A stretch of DNA of 64,000 nt from Anastatus disparis (GCA_017163975.1 JAFFSR010000397.1:432501-496500); one strand, 5' to 3'; positions 30,455-43,296 are shown, counted from the first letter of the stretch. Numbers and translations are program-made. The notes: generated from the letters alone by a model not told the origin.

Positions 30455-30839
30455 CGGTAGGCCGGAGTAGAACCTGATACCGACCGAGTAACAATTGAGT
30501 TGTTTGTTATTTACTCAAGTTTTAATCGGTGTATCTTCAAATTAAAGGTCGAGCGCAATAGATATTATTATTATGAACATCTATGCACAAGAAAAAAAAT
30601 ATCAACCGGTTTGTTTTTGAGAAAAGTAAGGAACGCCGAAGTAAAAGTTTATGTTTATAATATTTTCGCGTTCCTTACTTTCTTCAAAAACAAAGCGGTA
30701 GAATTTTTTTTTCTTGTGCATAGATATTCATAATAATAATATCTATTGCGCTCGACCTTTAATTTGAAGATACACCGATTAAAACTTGAGTAAATAACAA
30801 AAATGCCAATTAGACAAGGACAGCAAATCCGGCCTGCTC
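30455..30839. mobile_element. TTAA-flanked palindromic element inside a satellite unit
   Basis: The insert splits the unit word 'cactaattaaggctattt' and is flanked by TTAA at 30,451-30,454 and 30,840-30,843. The ends are CGGTAGGCCGGA and the near reverse complement TCCGGCCTGCTC. Inside lies a large inverted repeat, 30,503-30,801, with arms of about 135 bp around a ~25 bp loop. Non-coding. Confidence 0.85.
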
Positions 30840-30840
30840 T

Positions 30841-33800
30841 TAAGGCTATTTACATTCATCTTCGATTACATATTTTTTTCGATTTACGAAAAACGTGCTA
30901 ATATGTCGAAATAGGAGAGTGACAGCGGGGGGATGAATTTCCCCTTAGCAGTTTAACCCCTGAATATGAATAGTCAAGGGTGGCTCTGAAAGTACGAGTG
31001 TCTTAATCGATAGTCGTTAGGTTTAACTTACTAGTAAGCTTCGATTGATCCAATTAAAAACGTGCAAAGACCTTTCTAGTATAATATTTACCTTGATACA
31101 AAAAACTTCTATTTACAATTTACTATCAAAAATCATTTTTCTAGCTTATCAGGGTGGCAGCTCTGGATTAATCTATTCACTAATTAAGGCTATTTACAAT
31201 AATCTTCGATTTTATATTTTTTTCGATTTACGAAAAACGTGCTAATATGTCGAAATAGGAGAACGACAGCGGGGGGATGATTTGACCCTTAACAGTTTAA
31301 CCCCTGAATATGAATAGTCAAGGGTGGCTCTGAAAGTACAAGTGTCTTAATCGATAGTCGTTAAGTTTAACTTACTAGTAAGCTTCGATTGATCCAATTA
31401 AAAACGTGCGAAGACCTTTCTAGTATAATATTCACCTTGATACAAAAAACTTCTGTTTACTATTTACTATCAAAAATCATTTTTCCAGCTTATCAGGGTG
31501 GCAGTTCTTGATTTATCTCTTCACTAATTAAGGCTATTTACATTCATCTTCGATTACATATTTTTTTCGATTTACGAAAAACGTGCTAATATGTCGAAAT
31601 AGGAGAGTGACAGCGGGGGATGAATTTCCCCTTAGCAGTTTAACCCCTGAATATGAATAGTCAAGGGTGGCTCTGAAAGTACGAGTGTCTTAATCGATAG
31701 TCGTTAGGTTTAACTTACTAGTAAGCTTCGATAGATCCAATTAAAAACGTGCAAAGACCTTTCTAGTATAATATTTACCTTGATACAAAAAACTTCTATT
31801 TACGATTTACTATCAAAAATCATTTTTCTAGCTTATCAGGGTGGCAGCTCTGGATTAATCTATTCACTAATTAAGGCTATTTACATTAATCTTTGATTTT
31901 ATATTTTTTTCGATTTACGAAAAACGTGCTAATATGTCGAAATAGGAGAGTGACAGCGGGGAGATGAATTTCCCCTTAACAGTTTAACCCCTGAATATGA
32001 ATAGTCAAGGGTGGCTCTGAAAGTACGAGTGTCTTAATCGATAGTCGTTAGGTTTAACTTACTAGTAAGCTTCGATTGATCCAATTAAAAACGTGCAAAG
32101 ACCTTTCTAGTATAATATTTACCTTGATACAAAAAACTTCTATTTACGATTTACTATCAAAAATCATTTTTCTAGCTTATCAGGGTGGCAGCTCTGGATT
32201 AATCAATTCACTAATTAAGGCTATTTACATTATTCTTCGATTTTATATTTTTTTTGATTTACGAAAAACGTGCTAATATGTCGAAATAGGAGAACGACAG
32301 CGGGGGGATGATTTGACCCTTAACAGTTTAACCCCTGAATATGAATAGTCAAGGGTGGCTCTGAAAGTACAAGTGTGTTAATCGATAGTCGTTAAGTTTA
32401 ACTTACTAGTAAGCTTCGATTGATCCAATTAAAAACGTGCGAAGACCTTTCTAGTATAATATTCACCTTGATACAAAAAACTTCTGTTTACTATTTACTA
32501 TCAAAAATCATTTTTCCAGCTTATCAGGGTGGCAGTTCTTGATTTATCTCTTCACTAATTAAGGCTATTTACATTCATCTTCGATTACATATTTTTTTCG
32601 ATTTACGAAAAACGTGCTAATATGTCGAAATAGGAGAGTGACAGCGGGGGGATGAATTTCCCCTTAGCAGTTTAACCCCTGAATATGAATAGTCAAGGGT
32701 GGCTCTGAAAGTACGAGTGTCTTAATCGATAGTCGTTAGGTTTAACTTACTAGTAAGCTTCGATAGATCCAATTAAAAACGTGCAAAGACCTTTCTAGTA
32801 TAATATTTACCTTGATACAAAAAACTTCTATTTACGATTTACTATCAAAAATCATTTTTCTAGCTTATCAGGGTGGCAGCTCTGGATTAATCTATTCACT
32901 AATTAAGGCTATTTACATTAATCTTTGATTTTATATTTTTTTCGATTTACGAAAAACGTGCTAATATGTCGAAATAGGAGAGTGACAGCGGGGAGATGAA
33001 TTTCCCCTTAACAGTTTAACCCCTGAATATGAATAGTCAAGGGTGGCTCTGAAAGTACGAGTGTCTTAATCGATAGTCGTTAGGTTTAACTTACTAGTAA
33101 GCTTCGATTGATCCAATTAAAAACGTGCGAAGACCTTTCTAGTATAATATTCACCTTGATACAAAAAACTTCTGTTTACTATTTACTATCAAAAATCATT
33201 TTTCCAGCTTATCAGGGTGGCAGTTCTTGATTTATCTCTTCACTAATTAAGGCTATTTACATTCATCTTCGATTACATATTTTTTTCGATTTACGAAAAA
33301 CGTGCTAATATGTCGAAATAGGAGAGTGACAGCGGGGGGATGATTTGACCCTTAACAGTTTAACCCCTGAATATGAATAGTCAAGGGTGGCTCTGAAAGT
33401 ACAAGTGTCTCAATCGATAGTCGTTAAGTTTAACTTACTAGTAAGCTTCGATTGATCCAATTAAAAACGTGCGAAGACCTTTCTAGTATAATATTCACCT
33501 TGATACAAAAAACTTCTGTTTACTATTTACTATCAAAAATCATTTTTCCAGCTTATCAGGGTGGCAGTTCTTGATTTATCTCTTCACTAATTAAGGCTAT
33601 TTACATTCATCTTCGATTACATATTTTTTTCGATTTACGAAAAACGTGCTAATATGTCGAAATAGGAGAGTGACAGCGGGGGGATGAATTTCCCCTTAGC
33701 AGTTTAACCCCTGAATATGAATAGTCAAGGGTGGCTCTGAAAGTACGAGTATCTTAATCGATAGTCGTTAGGTTTAACTTACTAGTAAGCTTCGATTGAT

Positions 33801-34060
33801 CCAATTAAAAACGTGCAAAGACCTTTCTAGTATAATATTTACCTTGATACAAAAAACTTCTATTTACGATTTACTATCAAAAATCATTTTTCTAGCTTAT
33901 CAGGGTGGCAGCTCTGGATTAATCTATTCACTAATTAAGGCTATTTACATTAATCTTCGATTTTATATTTTTTTTGATTTACGAAAAACGTGCTAATATG
34001 TCGAAATAGGAGAATGACAGCGGGGGGATGAATTTCCCCTTAACAGTTTAACCCCTGAAT
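30841..34060 (+). repeat. Right ~344 bp tandem array, about nine units, with higher-order period
   Basis: The landmark 'aaggctatttaca' recurs every 343-345 bp from 30,842 to 33,937. Two unit types alternate ('gtgcaaag...cttctatttac' and 'gtgcgaag...cttctgtttac'). The block 31,045-32,075 (three units) is repeated almost exactly at 32,076-33,107, a higher-order repeat of about 1,031 bp. A 66-codon open frame in each unit is preserved in some copies and broken in others. Confidence 0.9.
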
Positions 34061-34364
34061 ATGAATAGTTAAGGGCGGCTCTGAAAGTTGGATTGTCGTA
34101 ATCAATAGCCGGTTTATTTATCTAACTTTTAAACTTTGATTCGTCTAATTATAACCGTATATACTTTATTTTTTCTTGTTTTTTAAAAATAAATCTAGTC
34201 AAAACACATAAATTCTTTGAAACCAAGTTTCTTTACTTTCCCTAGGGTTAAAATGACAATTTTTTTTTTAAATTACATATTTTTCCATGCTCTACATGAT
34301 AGTAATGGTTTCATACGTTGCCCATTCGGTCAAATTCTTTATATACCTGTGGGTATACTCCTTT

Positions 34365-35387
34365 GTATATAACATATGTACATATAAACTTTCATTTTAT
34401 GTAACATTACAGATATAATGGGACATAACATGTAAGTATTAAAATCATTTTCTACTTATAACACGTTTCTAATTTTCAATTTAACGGTAATATAATTCTG
34501 TAATATTATTTTAATCAATTATTGGAATTTATAGTTATCGAAATCAAATAAGAAAAAGGTTCTGAATATTTTAATATCTAATATTTAGAAAAATCTTAAT
34601 TTATTGGATTACATAAAACTATTATATAAATAATCATTCCTAAATGTATAATACGTATTTAAATAATTTTTCCATACATATGTATTATATATTTATAAAC
34701 TCATCTTATTTTAAATATTTAAAATCATAATAACAATTTATTGAAGTACATGAATATGTTTTGGTTGTGAGTGTATTTTGAGAATGTCTAAATAATGAAC
34801 AGTTGATATTTCAATTCAGATTCCAAATTAATACTTAAATTATTAAAAAATAGATCTCTTTTAAGATATTTAAAAATTATTTGTTCGTATATTGCATTAT
34901 CTATAATCGAAGAACCAAATCCACAGTATATATGTTTTAAATTGAAAATTCTATTTTATTTTTTAATATTCAAAGTTTTATAGCTCTTTTCTCAGTTCTA
35001 TGCCTAAGATGAGACAAAGCTCACTTCAAAATATTATAAAAAGACATAACATAGTGCAACCTGAGTGAAATCAACCTGGTCGAACACCAGAAATTCAAAA
35101 TTACATGAAAGTACAAAATGAACCAATCAGAAGACAGCAATTCTGAGATTTAAAAAAATTTGTGTAGATTCTACTCATCATTTGCAACAATAAATATATT
35201 TATAAGTGAATCTCTAAAATCCTAAGTTTCTGAGGAAAAAAATAGTTAAGTTAGTAATTTAACAAAAAAATTTGAAAAATCACAATATTCTATTACTTAT
35301 TACTCGTAATCCCTTTGACCTATGCCTCTAAAATTTTTTTTGTATATTTTGGGTATCAAATGGAACCTCTTCACGGATTTTCAGCAA

Positions 35388-35425
<38 letters not shown>

Positions 35426-35557
35426 AATAACATATAAAATAAAACATTTTTTTGACATCAATATTGTATCTAAAATAAAGTACTTTCATGCAAAATTAAC
35501 ATAAAAGATATTAATTGATTTTAAATAACAAAAATTATAAAATTAAATTAATGAATG
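34365..35557. repeat. AT-rich stretch with copy 1 of a ~750 bp direct repeat
   Basis: About 34,640-35,392 matches 41,690-42,345 in the same orientation at roughly 80% by eye, from 'gttttggttg' through 'gaagaaccaaatc', 'gagtgaaatcaacctgg', 'gaaccaatcagaa' and 'cgtaatccctttgacctatgcc'. A (TA)n run is at 35,394-35,420. No open frame of note. Confidence 0.75.
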
Positions 35558-35812
35558 TGTAACGCCTAGGGTAGTGATGTATATATAAAGAGGCAGAAGG
35601 AGAATGGGATCTGGAAAATGAGAGACACTTTATAAGTTAAGGTGTTTCTTTATTAGATAGCCAAAGCGACTAAGCGCAGTGGCTGGCGGAGTAAGACTGA
35701 AGTACAAGCAAGCAGTCTCTACGCTGCTTCTTCCTCGTCTGATATGAGCCTGCGCAGAGGCGTTCCCATGTATACGCTGACATGTGTATTGGTGCGCTTA
35801 AACCCCTCAACA
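35558..35812 (-). repeat. Probable 3' LTR of second gypsy element
   Basis: A 255 bp GC-richer block begins TGTAACGCC and ends CCCCTCAACA. On the minus strand it holds an AATAAA signal (near 35,650) and is preceded by a purine run (AGGGGC) that can serve as polypurine tract at about 35,813-35,822. It lies downstream of the minus-strand integrase at 37.6-38.9 kb. No 5' LTR is in the window. Confidence 0.55.
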
Positions 35813-35822
35813 AAGCCCCTCA

Positions 35823-37562
35823 ACAATTAAATTTTTATTAAGAGTAATTTTATGTATTTACAAAATCGCAAAAAGGTGCATGTTTTATATCACAGATAGG
35901 TTAACAATTAGAGTCAGTCTTTTTTATATGAAGTTAACAATAAAAAATTGAAATAACAATATAGGTTATAAATCGTATAACAATGAGTTTAAAAATCGCA
36001 TTAAAATTTGCATAGATATTCGCATTGACATTAAGTCACATAAAAAATAAGTATAAAAGATTGCAGTAACATTACAAGTATCGCAGTTATTATTACAGCC
36101 TAAGATTTACCGTACATATGTAATTATTTAACAATCATTAAAGATTTACAAAAATTTTTATTTCAGTGAGAACTGTTAATACTTATTGTCTTTTTAATTA
36201 GAAATCCTTTGGGATTTACATATAGTTTTACAAAAAGAAAATGCTTTATTACAGTGAAAACTATTAATGTTTATTAGCTATTTATCGCTATTAATGATTG
36301 GTTTACTTAAAAGTGCAGTAAAAAAGAAACTTTTTTTATACACACAAAAAATGGTAAGCACGGAACAAGTTTAGTGCTTGTTACAGATTGCATTAAGGTA
36401 CTTGAGTATATTTACATATTATGCAGTTACGGTACTTTATTTTCAATTATGAGCGCTGTTATGTACTACATTAAGTTTGCTGTGAAACATCACAAAAGAT
36501 TTACATAATCGCAAAATTTTTGCGCACTAGTTAGTGCAGTCAAATGCACTATGACATTACAAGTTAGTCTGTACAACTTACTTGATTATAGTTTGTTGAC
36601 AAGAATGTTTGATGTATTGCAGTTTAAAAAAAATTTTTTTTAAGATAATTATTACTTATTAAATTAAGTAGCATCAATTTATTATAATACAAATTGCTTA
36701 TTTGGCGTATGCTAAGTTGCATGAATCAAAAATAAGAAGTTGAGTGTACAAAGTGCAGTGTGCATATTATGATTAACTAATTGAAATTTAAAGTAGTGCA
36801 CTTGACTGTTAAAAAAATTACATGCATGAATTTACTTTACGTTAAAGATGATGCGTTAGCTAGAACGAAATTCGTTGCAAAGATATGACTCTATATATGA
36901 AAGGTGTAAGAATATAAAGAAGTAAGGTAAAATGAGAAAAATAGACTATTGCGCAATTACAAAAATAAAGGAGGCTAGAGAACAAATGGAAGAACATTTT
37001 GGTTAGTTATACTGAGATATTTAGTAAGGAGGCATTTAATATCCTTCAGTTTTCTAGCAGCGTTTCGCTTGCGTTTTTTATACAATTTAGGAAATGAGTG
37101 CGAGGCTTTACATATATATTTAACTGAGACCTGATCGCAAAACCCAACCTTCTCATCTACTTCCCTATTCTCTATTGAACTGATTTTATTTCTTTTTAGG
37201 ATGTTTGGAATTAATTTTTTCTTTTTAGGTACGGAGGGAGTTAGCTGTAGATGAATGACAGAGGAAGGATTGTCTTTATTGAGTGTGGGAGTCTCTGAAG
37301 CTTCTATGCATTCCGGTGCTTTAATAATTTGATTACTATGAGTTATTTCCGGACGCGCGCTTTCATCTATTATCCTATCACTAGGCGCTTGAATGTCATT
37401 GTTAACGCCGCTATCATCCCCCCCGGCGACAACTCGTCCATGTCATCATCCCTACATATGAGAACTTCATGTGTGATAACAGAGGCCTTGGCAACGGAAA
37501 CTGATTTACCGACGTGAGATGGCTCTTGGCCATTTGTTTTAATTGCGCAGGGTGCAGAGTCA
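35823..37562 (-). other. 3' internal part of second gypsy element
   Basis: No intact gene. The portion about 37,000-37,560 has protein-like stretches on the minus strand in shifting frames, so pol or a further gene probably extended through here before decay. The portion 35,830-37,000 is AT-rich non-coding. Confidence 0.4.
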
Positions 37563-38870
37563 TTAGTCTAAGAGTAGGGGTCGCAAGGTCCTATCCTCTG
37601 TGCTATTATCACAGTCTTCGTTTACTGACTGCTGTGTCAAAAAATTATCTAATTCGCAGTTATCATCCTGCACTTTATCTTTATCTACAACAGAGGTCGG
37701 AAGTTGCGAAGCCTTATTTTCTGTGTTATCGACGAGTTTGCGCACCGTGGCACTTGCAGGCAAGTTAAAATTCGGAAATAAGAAGTGTTGCAGGGATCTT
37801 CCATATGCATTAATGTCAGAATTAGAATTATATATATTTATAATTATATCTACGTCATTACATTTTGCGGTCAAAAAATATGCTGGTTTAAGACGTTCTA
37901 AATTTACAGCGACATGTTTACCGTTTTTGTCTAAGGTAAATGTACGCTCATCTCGGTGTCGCGAGACAACCTTATACGAACCGGTGTATGGTTGTGTGAG
38001 TGGCGGTTTTACGGCTCTCACTCTTTCGAACACGTAAGTGCAAGTGTTAAGATCTTTATAGACGAAAGGTTTGGCGGAAGTTTTATGTACTACCGGAACT
38101 GGCTTCATTTGCGCAATATAATCTCGAAATTCCGATAAAAAGATGTTATCATTACAGCTGCGGGTATCGCGAAACTGCAAGATATCGCCCGGAATGGTTA
38201 ATTTTGTGCCATACACAAACTCTGCTGGACTAGCATCTGTATCTAGGCGTATTCTAGTATGCAATCCTAATAGAACACTTGAAAGAACTTTGGTCTATTC
38301 ATGAGTCCGTGGAAGGCATATTAATGCAGCTTTTAATTGCCTATGCCATCTCTCGATCATGCCGTTTGCGTGCGGATGGTAAGTAGTTGTACGCGTCCGA
38401 TTACAACCTATTAGTTCTAAGAGTGAGATGAGAAGCTGAGATTCAAATTGCCGCCCCTGATCCGTAGTTATTGTTATGGGTGCACCGAATCGCGCTACCC
38501 AAGTATCAAAAAATGCGCGCGCAACCACCGGTGCTGTAATATCGTGTAGAGGTACCGCCTCAGGCCAGCACGAGAATCTATCGATCATCGTGAGCAGATA
38601 CTTGTAGCCTTCACTCGAGCGCAAGGGACCTACAATATCGATAGTGCACGTGCGCAAATCTCGCGTCTGGTTCAACGAAGTGAAATGGCAAAAACTTATT
38701 CTGGCGAGAAACTTTAGCGCATTGACAATCTAAACAGTTTTTGCATTGCTCTTTCACTTCTTTAGTCATATTAGGCCACACGTAATGCTGTCTAATTAGC
38801 CTATCGGTTACACGGCTCGAAGGGTGCGCGTTGTTAATATGAAAAATTTTAAATACTTAGCGTCTAAGAA
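37563..38870 (-). pseudogene. Gypsy integrase and C-terminal pol, decayed
   Basis: The H-H-C-C zinc region (H-P-S-S-R ... C-L-D-C-Q) lies at about 38,700-38,830, followed after a one-base frameshift near 38,640 by the integrase core: T-I-D-I-V-G-P-L, T-T-D-Q-G-R-Q-F and N-G-M-I-E-R-W-H, the D,D,E residues. An in-frame TAG at 38,295-38,297 breaks it where a tryptophan is common in this family. The frame then continues to 37,563 with D-A-S-P-A-E-F-V-Y-G and a long hydrophilic tail. At least two lesions, so a pseudogene. Confidence 0.85.
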
Positions 38871-38894
38871 TCTTGGGTATATCAACGCCCCGTA

Positions 38895-40821
38895 CGAAAA
38901 AAGCACGATTCAGGCTTTCACGAAAATAAGCACAGTTCAAGAGTTTCAACGAAGAGTAGTACTGTTCACGTCCCTCTTACGAAAAATAACACAATTCACA
39001 GGATTTTACGAAGAATAGCACGAATTGCGAAACTCTTACGAAAAAAAGCACAGCTCACTAAGCTCGGACGAAAAGTAGCACGGCTCGGGAAGTTCCTACG
39101 AAAAGAAGCACGGCTCATCAAGATCTTACGAAAAATAACATATCTCGTGAAACTCCGACGAAAAGAAGCACTGCTTGCCGAGTTCTGACAAAAAGTAGCA
39201 AGACTCGAAGGCTTGTATGAAAAGTAGTGCATGATTCATTGAACACTATCGAACACTAGCACAGCTCGTTATGGAAAATTACAATTTTTACTTCATTGAA
39301 AAACTTTATCTTTATAATTAGTGGTTTTTAATATTTTACTTGTGAATTGTTTCAATATTGTCAATATATTACATCAGACTAATTAGAAATTTATACATAG
39401 TTATACAAAATTTTTTTCGAATAAATTATTCAGGTGCTTCATACTCTTTTTTGTTAGAAAATTAGAACTAGATAATGGAAAATAATAACAACCTTTCAAC
39501 ATAACAATAATAAAAAATTTTTAAATGTTATACTATAACGCGATTATGTGTACACTGATCATCAAAACATTCGACTAATCTCAGAGATGAGACAGTTGAC
39601 TGTCGTTCTTTGACAGCAAAGGAACAAATATATTCAAATCAATGTGATATTTTAAAAAATTTCTATTATTTTATATTGAAGATCAATATTATTTTTTATT
39701 ACTTAGTTCCTAACACTTTTACAAAAAAAAGAATATGAAGCACCTGAATCATTCTTTTTCAGATAAGTATACTATTCCTACTTAATGTTTTCTCACTTTT
39801 TTACAAAAATTTTGTTTAAAAATAATAATTTTCAATATACATAATGGTTATTAATTTCTAATTTCTTTAATTTATATTTTTAGCCTATTCTCTACTATAT
39901 TGAATTATAAAATTTTAAAAAATGTGATATAAAAAATTTTTTTTCATATGTTAAACAACTGCTACAAATCAAAAAAACCTATTGAACTTGATTATCAAAA
40001 GTGGTCAAGTCTAATTTTAATTTTATGAATGGAGTATTATGTGTATTTTTATGAATATACACACGTATATACATACACATACACATAATACGCTTACAAA
40101 TACACTTAATACTTTAAATATTGTAGAAAATAGACTAAAAGACTGAAAAATATGAATTACTTGATAACCCTCTTTTCCAAAAAAATAACTTATCCATTTT
40201 TATTTGGAGATGCTTCGACATTATGTTATATTTTTTGATAAATCTACAAATTGCAAATCTAAAATTGTTAAGTCCAGATAATATTTTAAAATAAAAAATA
40301 ATTGAATCCCGATTTCGCATCAAAATTAGTCGAATTCCTCAAATTTTTTTTCAAAACTAGCCAGTCTATAGTCACATCAAAGTTAGCTAAGTCCATATTA
40401 AAAAATCATTTTTCTCTTTAAAAAGTCAATTTAGATTTTTCGAAATATATGCGAAAATCTTATTTTTGATGGGTGAATTCAACAGTATATTGATTAACTA
40501 GCGATTTAGAATTATTAAAAACATAAAGGTTTTTTAAATTTTTCTCAAAAAGCGTTAGTTGTGACTTAGCTACATTTCTTGTGAGACTCTTGATATATTT
40601 TTAATTGGGATGCTGAACCGTGCTTCTTTTCGTCACAACTTTGCGAGCCGTGCTTCTTTTCGTTACAACTTTCCGTTAAGACTTTGCGAACCGTGCTTCT
40701 CTTCGTCGAAGTTCCGCGTGTCGTGCTAATGTTTGTCTGATACTGTGAGTGGTGCTTATTTTCGTCTAATGCTGTGAGTAGTGCTGATCTTCGTCAAGCT
40801 CTGTGAACCGTGCTTTTTTCG
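38895..40821. mobile_element. TA-flanked element with inverted minisatellite arms, inserted in gypsy pol
   Basis: The ends are CGAAAAAAGCACG(A/G)TTC and the reverse complement, flanked by TA at 38,893-38,894 and 40,822-40,823. The left arm (38,895-39,235) is about twelve degenerate copies of a ~28 bp unit with the core ACGAAAAGAAGCAC; the right arm (40,610-40,821) has about seven copies in the opposite orientation. The 1.4 kb between them is AT-rich and without a gene. Pol coding sequence lies on both sides, so it is an insertion. Confidence 0.85.
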
Positions 40822-40823
40822 TA

Positions 40824-40996
40824 TGGATGGCTGTTCGATTGGGTCCCCAGCGCAGCTTAGTTAATCTTAGAGGGTGATTCGAATCCTCAATTATCTCTTT
40901 TAATTCGTCATCGCGTTCCTGCTCTTGCGAAATCTCTTCGAGAGTGAAAAATGTTGGAAAGTTAAATGTCGTGATACTTGTGAGGGTCTTTTTCAC
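40824..40996 (-). pseudogene. Gypsy pol segment upstream of integrase
   Basis: The minus-strand frame has F-T-L-E-E-I-S-Q-E-Q-E-R-D-D-E-L-K-E-I-I-E-D-S, the usual linker between RNase H and the integrase zinc finger in gypsy elements, then runs into the inserted element. RT and RNase H are absent: the sequence beyond about 41,000 is unrelated, so the element is 5'-truncated here. Confidence 0.7.
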
Positions 40997-40999
40997 TAT

Positions 41000-41689
41000 A
41001 AGTAATTTTTAATTACTTACCTGTTCTAAACGTAGATTTCATGCATTAAAAACTTTTTGATTTAAAGATAATTCATTATATTAAGAAATGAAACAACTGA
41101 GATGAAGCAAACTTGCTTTTGAAATTCTTGTTTGCGATTATAATATTAAAAGTATAGATTTGAATTTGATAACTATATTCTTGAAACTTGAATAATTAAG
41201 ATGAAGAAAACAAGTTTAAAGTATTGGTTTAGATTAGAATTCTAAAATACAATGTAGTAATAGTCATTGTCCCTTGTTTAATTTTGATTAAAATTCTCTA
41301 TTTAATGATAAAATTAATCGTTAGGATTACTGGATAACATTTTCCAGAATAAAAAAACTTTATATTTTTGTTTAAAGTTATAATTAAGAAAAAGCAAAAC
41401 TAATCATTGCTCTGTATTAAATTTTCATTAATCATCCCTATATTTTTTAATTTAAACAGTATTTCAAAATTAAAGTGCCATTATAATGGGAATAAAATAC
41501 TTATTAAAAGTTCGATAATCTATAAATGAAAGATTCTTTCATTTTCAAATAAACTTTTACAGTAAATATATTTTGTGCGTAAAAATTATTCAACTTTATA
41601 TTTATTTCCAGAAATAGATTATAAATTTAAATTCTTGAATATATCATACATGTTAAAATAATTTCTTAATCGATGTATAGAATAATTAT
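41000..41689. other. AT-rich stretch without recognised features
   Basis: AT-rich sequence between the truncated gypsy element and the direct repeat; nothing recognisable. Confidence 0.5.
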
Positions 41690-42345
41690 AATGACAATTT
41701 ATTAAAATACATAAAATTGTTTTGGTTGGTTTTCAATAATGTACACTTGATGAATAGTTAGTATTTCAATTCAGAATCAAGATAACAACTTGAATTATTG
41801 AGAAATAGATATATTTTAACATATTTAAACAATCATCTGTTCGTATATTGTATTGTGTATCAATATCGAAGAACCAAATCTAGAGTATATGTGTTACATC
41901 AAAAATTCTATATTTTGAAATATTAAAAGTTTTGTAGTTTCTTTCCCAGTGATATATCCAAGTAGAGCAAAATATTACTTGAAAATTTTATCAAAAGAAA
42001 CAAAAAAACTTCTTAATGAGTGAAATCAACCTGGACGAACATCGAGTAATTACATGAAATTAATAAATGAACCAATCAGAAAATAGCAATTCTGAGATTT
42101 GAAAAAATTTGTGTAGATCCTGCTCATTATTTGCAACAATAAATATATTCATTAGTAAATCTCTAAAACCCTTAGTTTCTGAGGAAAAAAATAATTAAGT
42201 TGGTAATTTCACAAAAAAATTTGAAAAATCACAATATTCTATTACTCATTGCTCGTAATCCCTTTGACCTATGCCTTTGAAAATTTTTTTATATATTTTG
42301 CGTATTAAATGAAACATTTTCACAGATTTTCAACGAATTTTATTT
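41690..42345. repeat. ~750 bp direct repeat, copy 2
   Basis: Same orientation and order of landmark words as 34,640-35,392, about 7 kb away. It may be a segmental duplication or two copies of one mobile family. Confidence 0.75.
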
Positions 42346-43296
42346 TTTTGTTCGGTGAGTTGACATGAAATGTCCCATATATATATACCCATACTACAAA
42401 TTATCATATATGTATCAGTGTCGATATTTCTAAATTATTTTGAAATCCAACCGATAAAAGTTATAAAAGCCTTACTAGAATAAAGCCCTTAGTGTCTTAA
42501 CGGATCTATTTCTTCTCTTGATAATAATAATAATCAAAATACGATATTAATGTTAATTGATAATTGGAGGTTTGTCCAATATTGCTTATTAACTTGAAAA
42601 AATTCTGAATCAACTTAGAGTTTTATTGTATGCAGCTCTTTAATTATTAGAAGCTCACATTCTATTCAAATAAAACATACAAAAAGAAAGGATAATCAAA
42701 ACTTATTCCTTTAGAATGGACGTTAGATGTATTTTTGTACTTCTATTGTAAAATAATTTATTGAACATAAAATGAAGTTATAAATTGAATGAATAATTAT
42801 AGTTTAATTCTATCAAAGTTTGAAAATTATCTAAGAAGAAGAGTGTTTCACCTTCCAGTCATAGATTTAGACCAAACTCCACAAGTAGATTCAAGATGAC
42901 TGAAATACATTTCCCAAAATCAATCTCAATTTCTCAAAAGCATTCAATAAAATAAGGTGAAACAGTACGTGAATTGAAAAAAATGTTACAACTATTGAGT
43001 GTAATTCGCAGGATGTGCTAAAAATATTTTTTAAACTAGGTGATGGATATTAATAATTCAATCAGCTCTTGTTGATTAAATATATATATATGTGTGTAAA
43101 TCGTATGGGGACAAAACACTTTTATAACCTGCAAACAAAAATATTTAATATACATTATATTTAACTTAATTTTTTTTTAATGAATAAAATATTTTAAAGT
43201 AAACTGAAATACCTTTAATTTGAGCTATTATAAGCCAATTTTACTTTAGCTATAAGCCTACAATCAGTCGATGAACCTTTGTACTTGTAAGCTCTT
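42346..43296. other. AT-rich stretch without recognised features
   Basis: Contains short TA runs at about 42,378 and 43,081 and nothing else that I can name. Confidence 0.5.

Larger units (their letters stand above)
23978..34364. mobile_element. 10.4 kb foldback-type element with satellite-bearing arms
   Basis: The outer ends are inverted repeats: the left end reads AAAGGAGTATACCCACAGG and the right end at 34,364 is its reverse complement. The first ~270 bp of each arm are nearly identical apart from small indels. Inside this, each arm continues as a tandem array of a ~344 bp unit in opposite orientations (four copies on the left, about nine on the right). Between the arrays are a two-gene DNA transposon (25,624-29,856), degenerate repeat units, and a palindromic TTAA insert. 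No target duplication is evident at the outer ends. This is the architecture of foldback elements such as FB or Galileo of flies, but with different content. Whether the core transposon powers the outer element or is a later insertion is not settled. Confidence 0.75.

Noticed and set aside
24347..33996. Recurring 66-codon frame in the ~344 bp units
   Set aside because: Present in only some units and lost by single changes in others; the similarity follows from DNA homogenisation, not evident protein constraint.
30841..34060. CRISPR array
   Set aside because: Repeats of ~344 bp in direct tandem without spacers; this is satellite DNA in a eukaryotic context.
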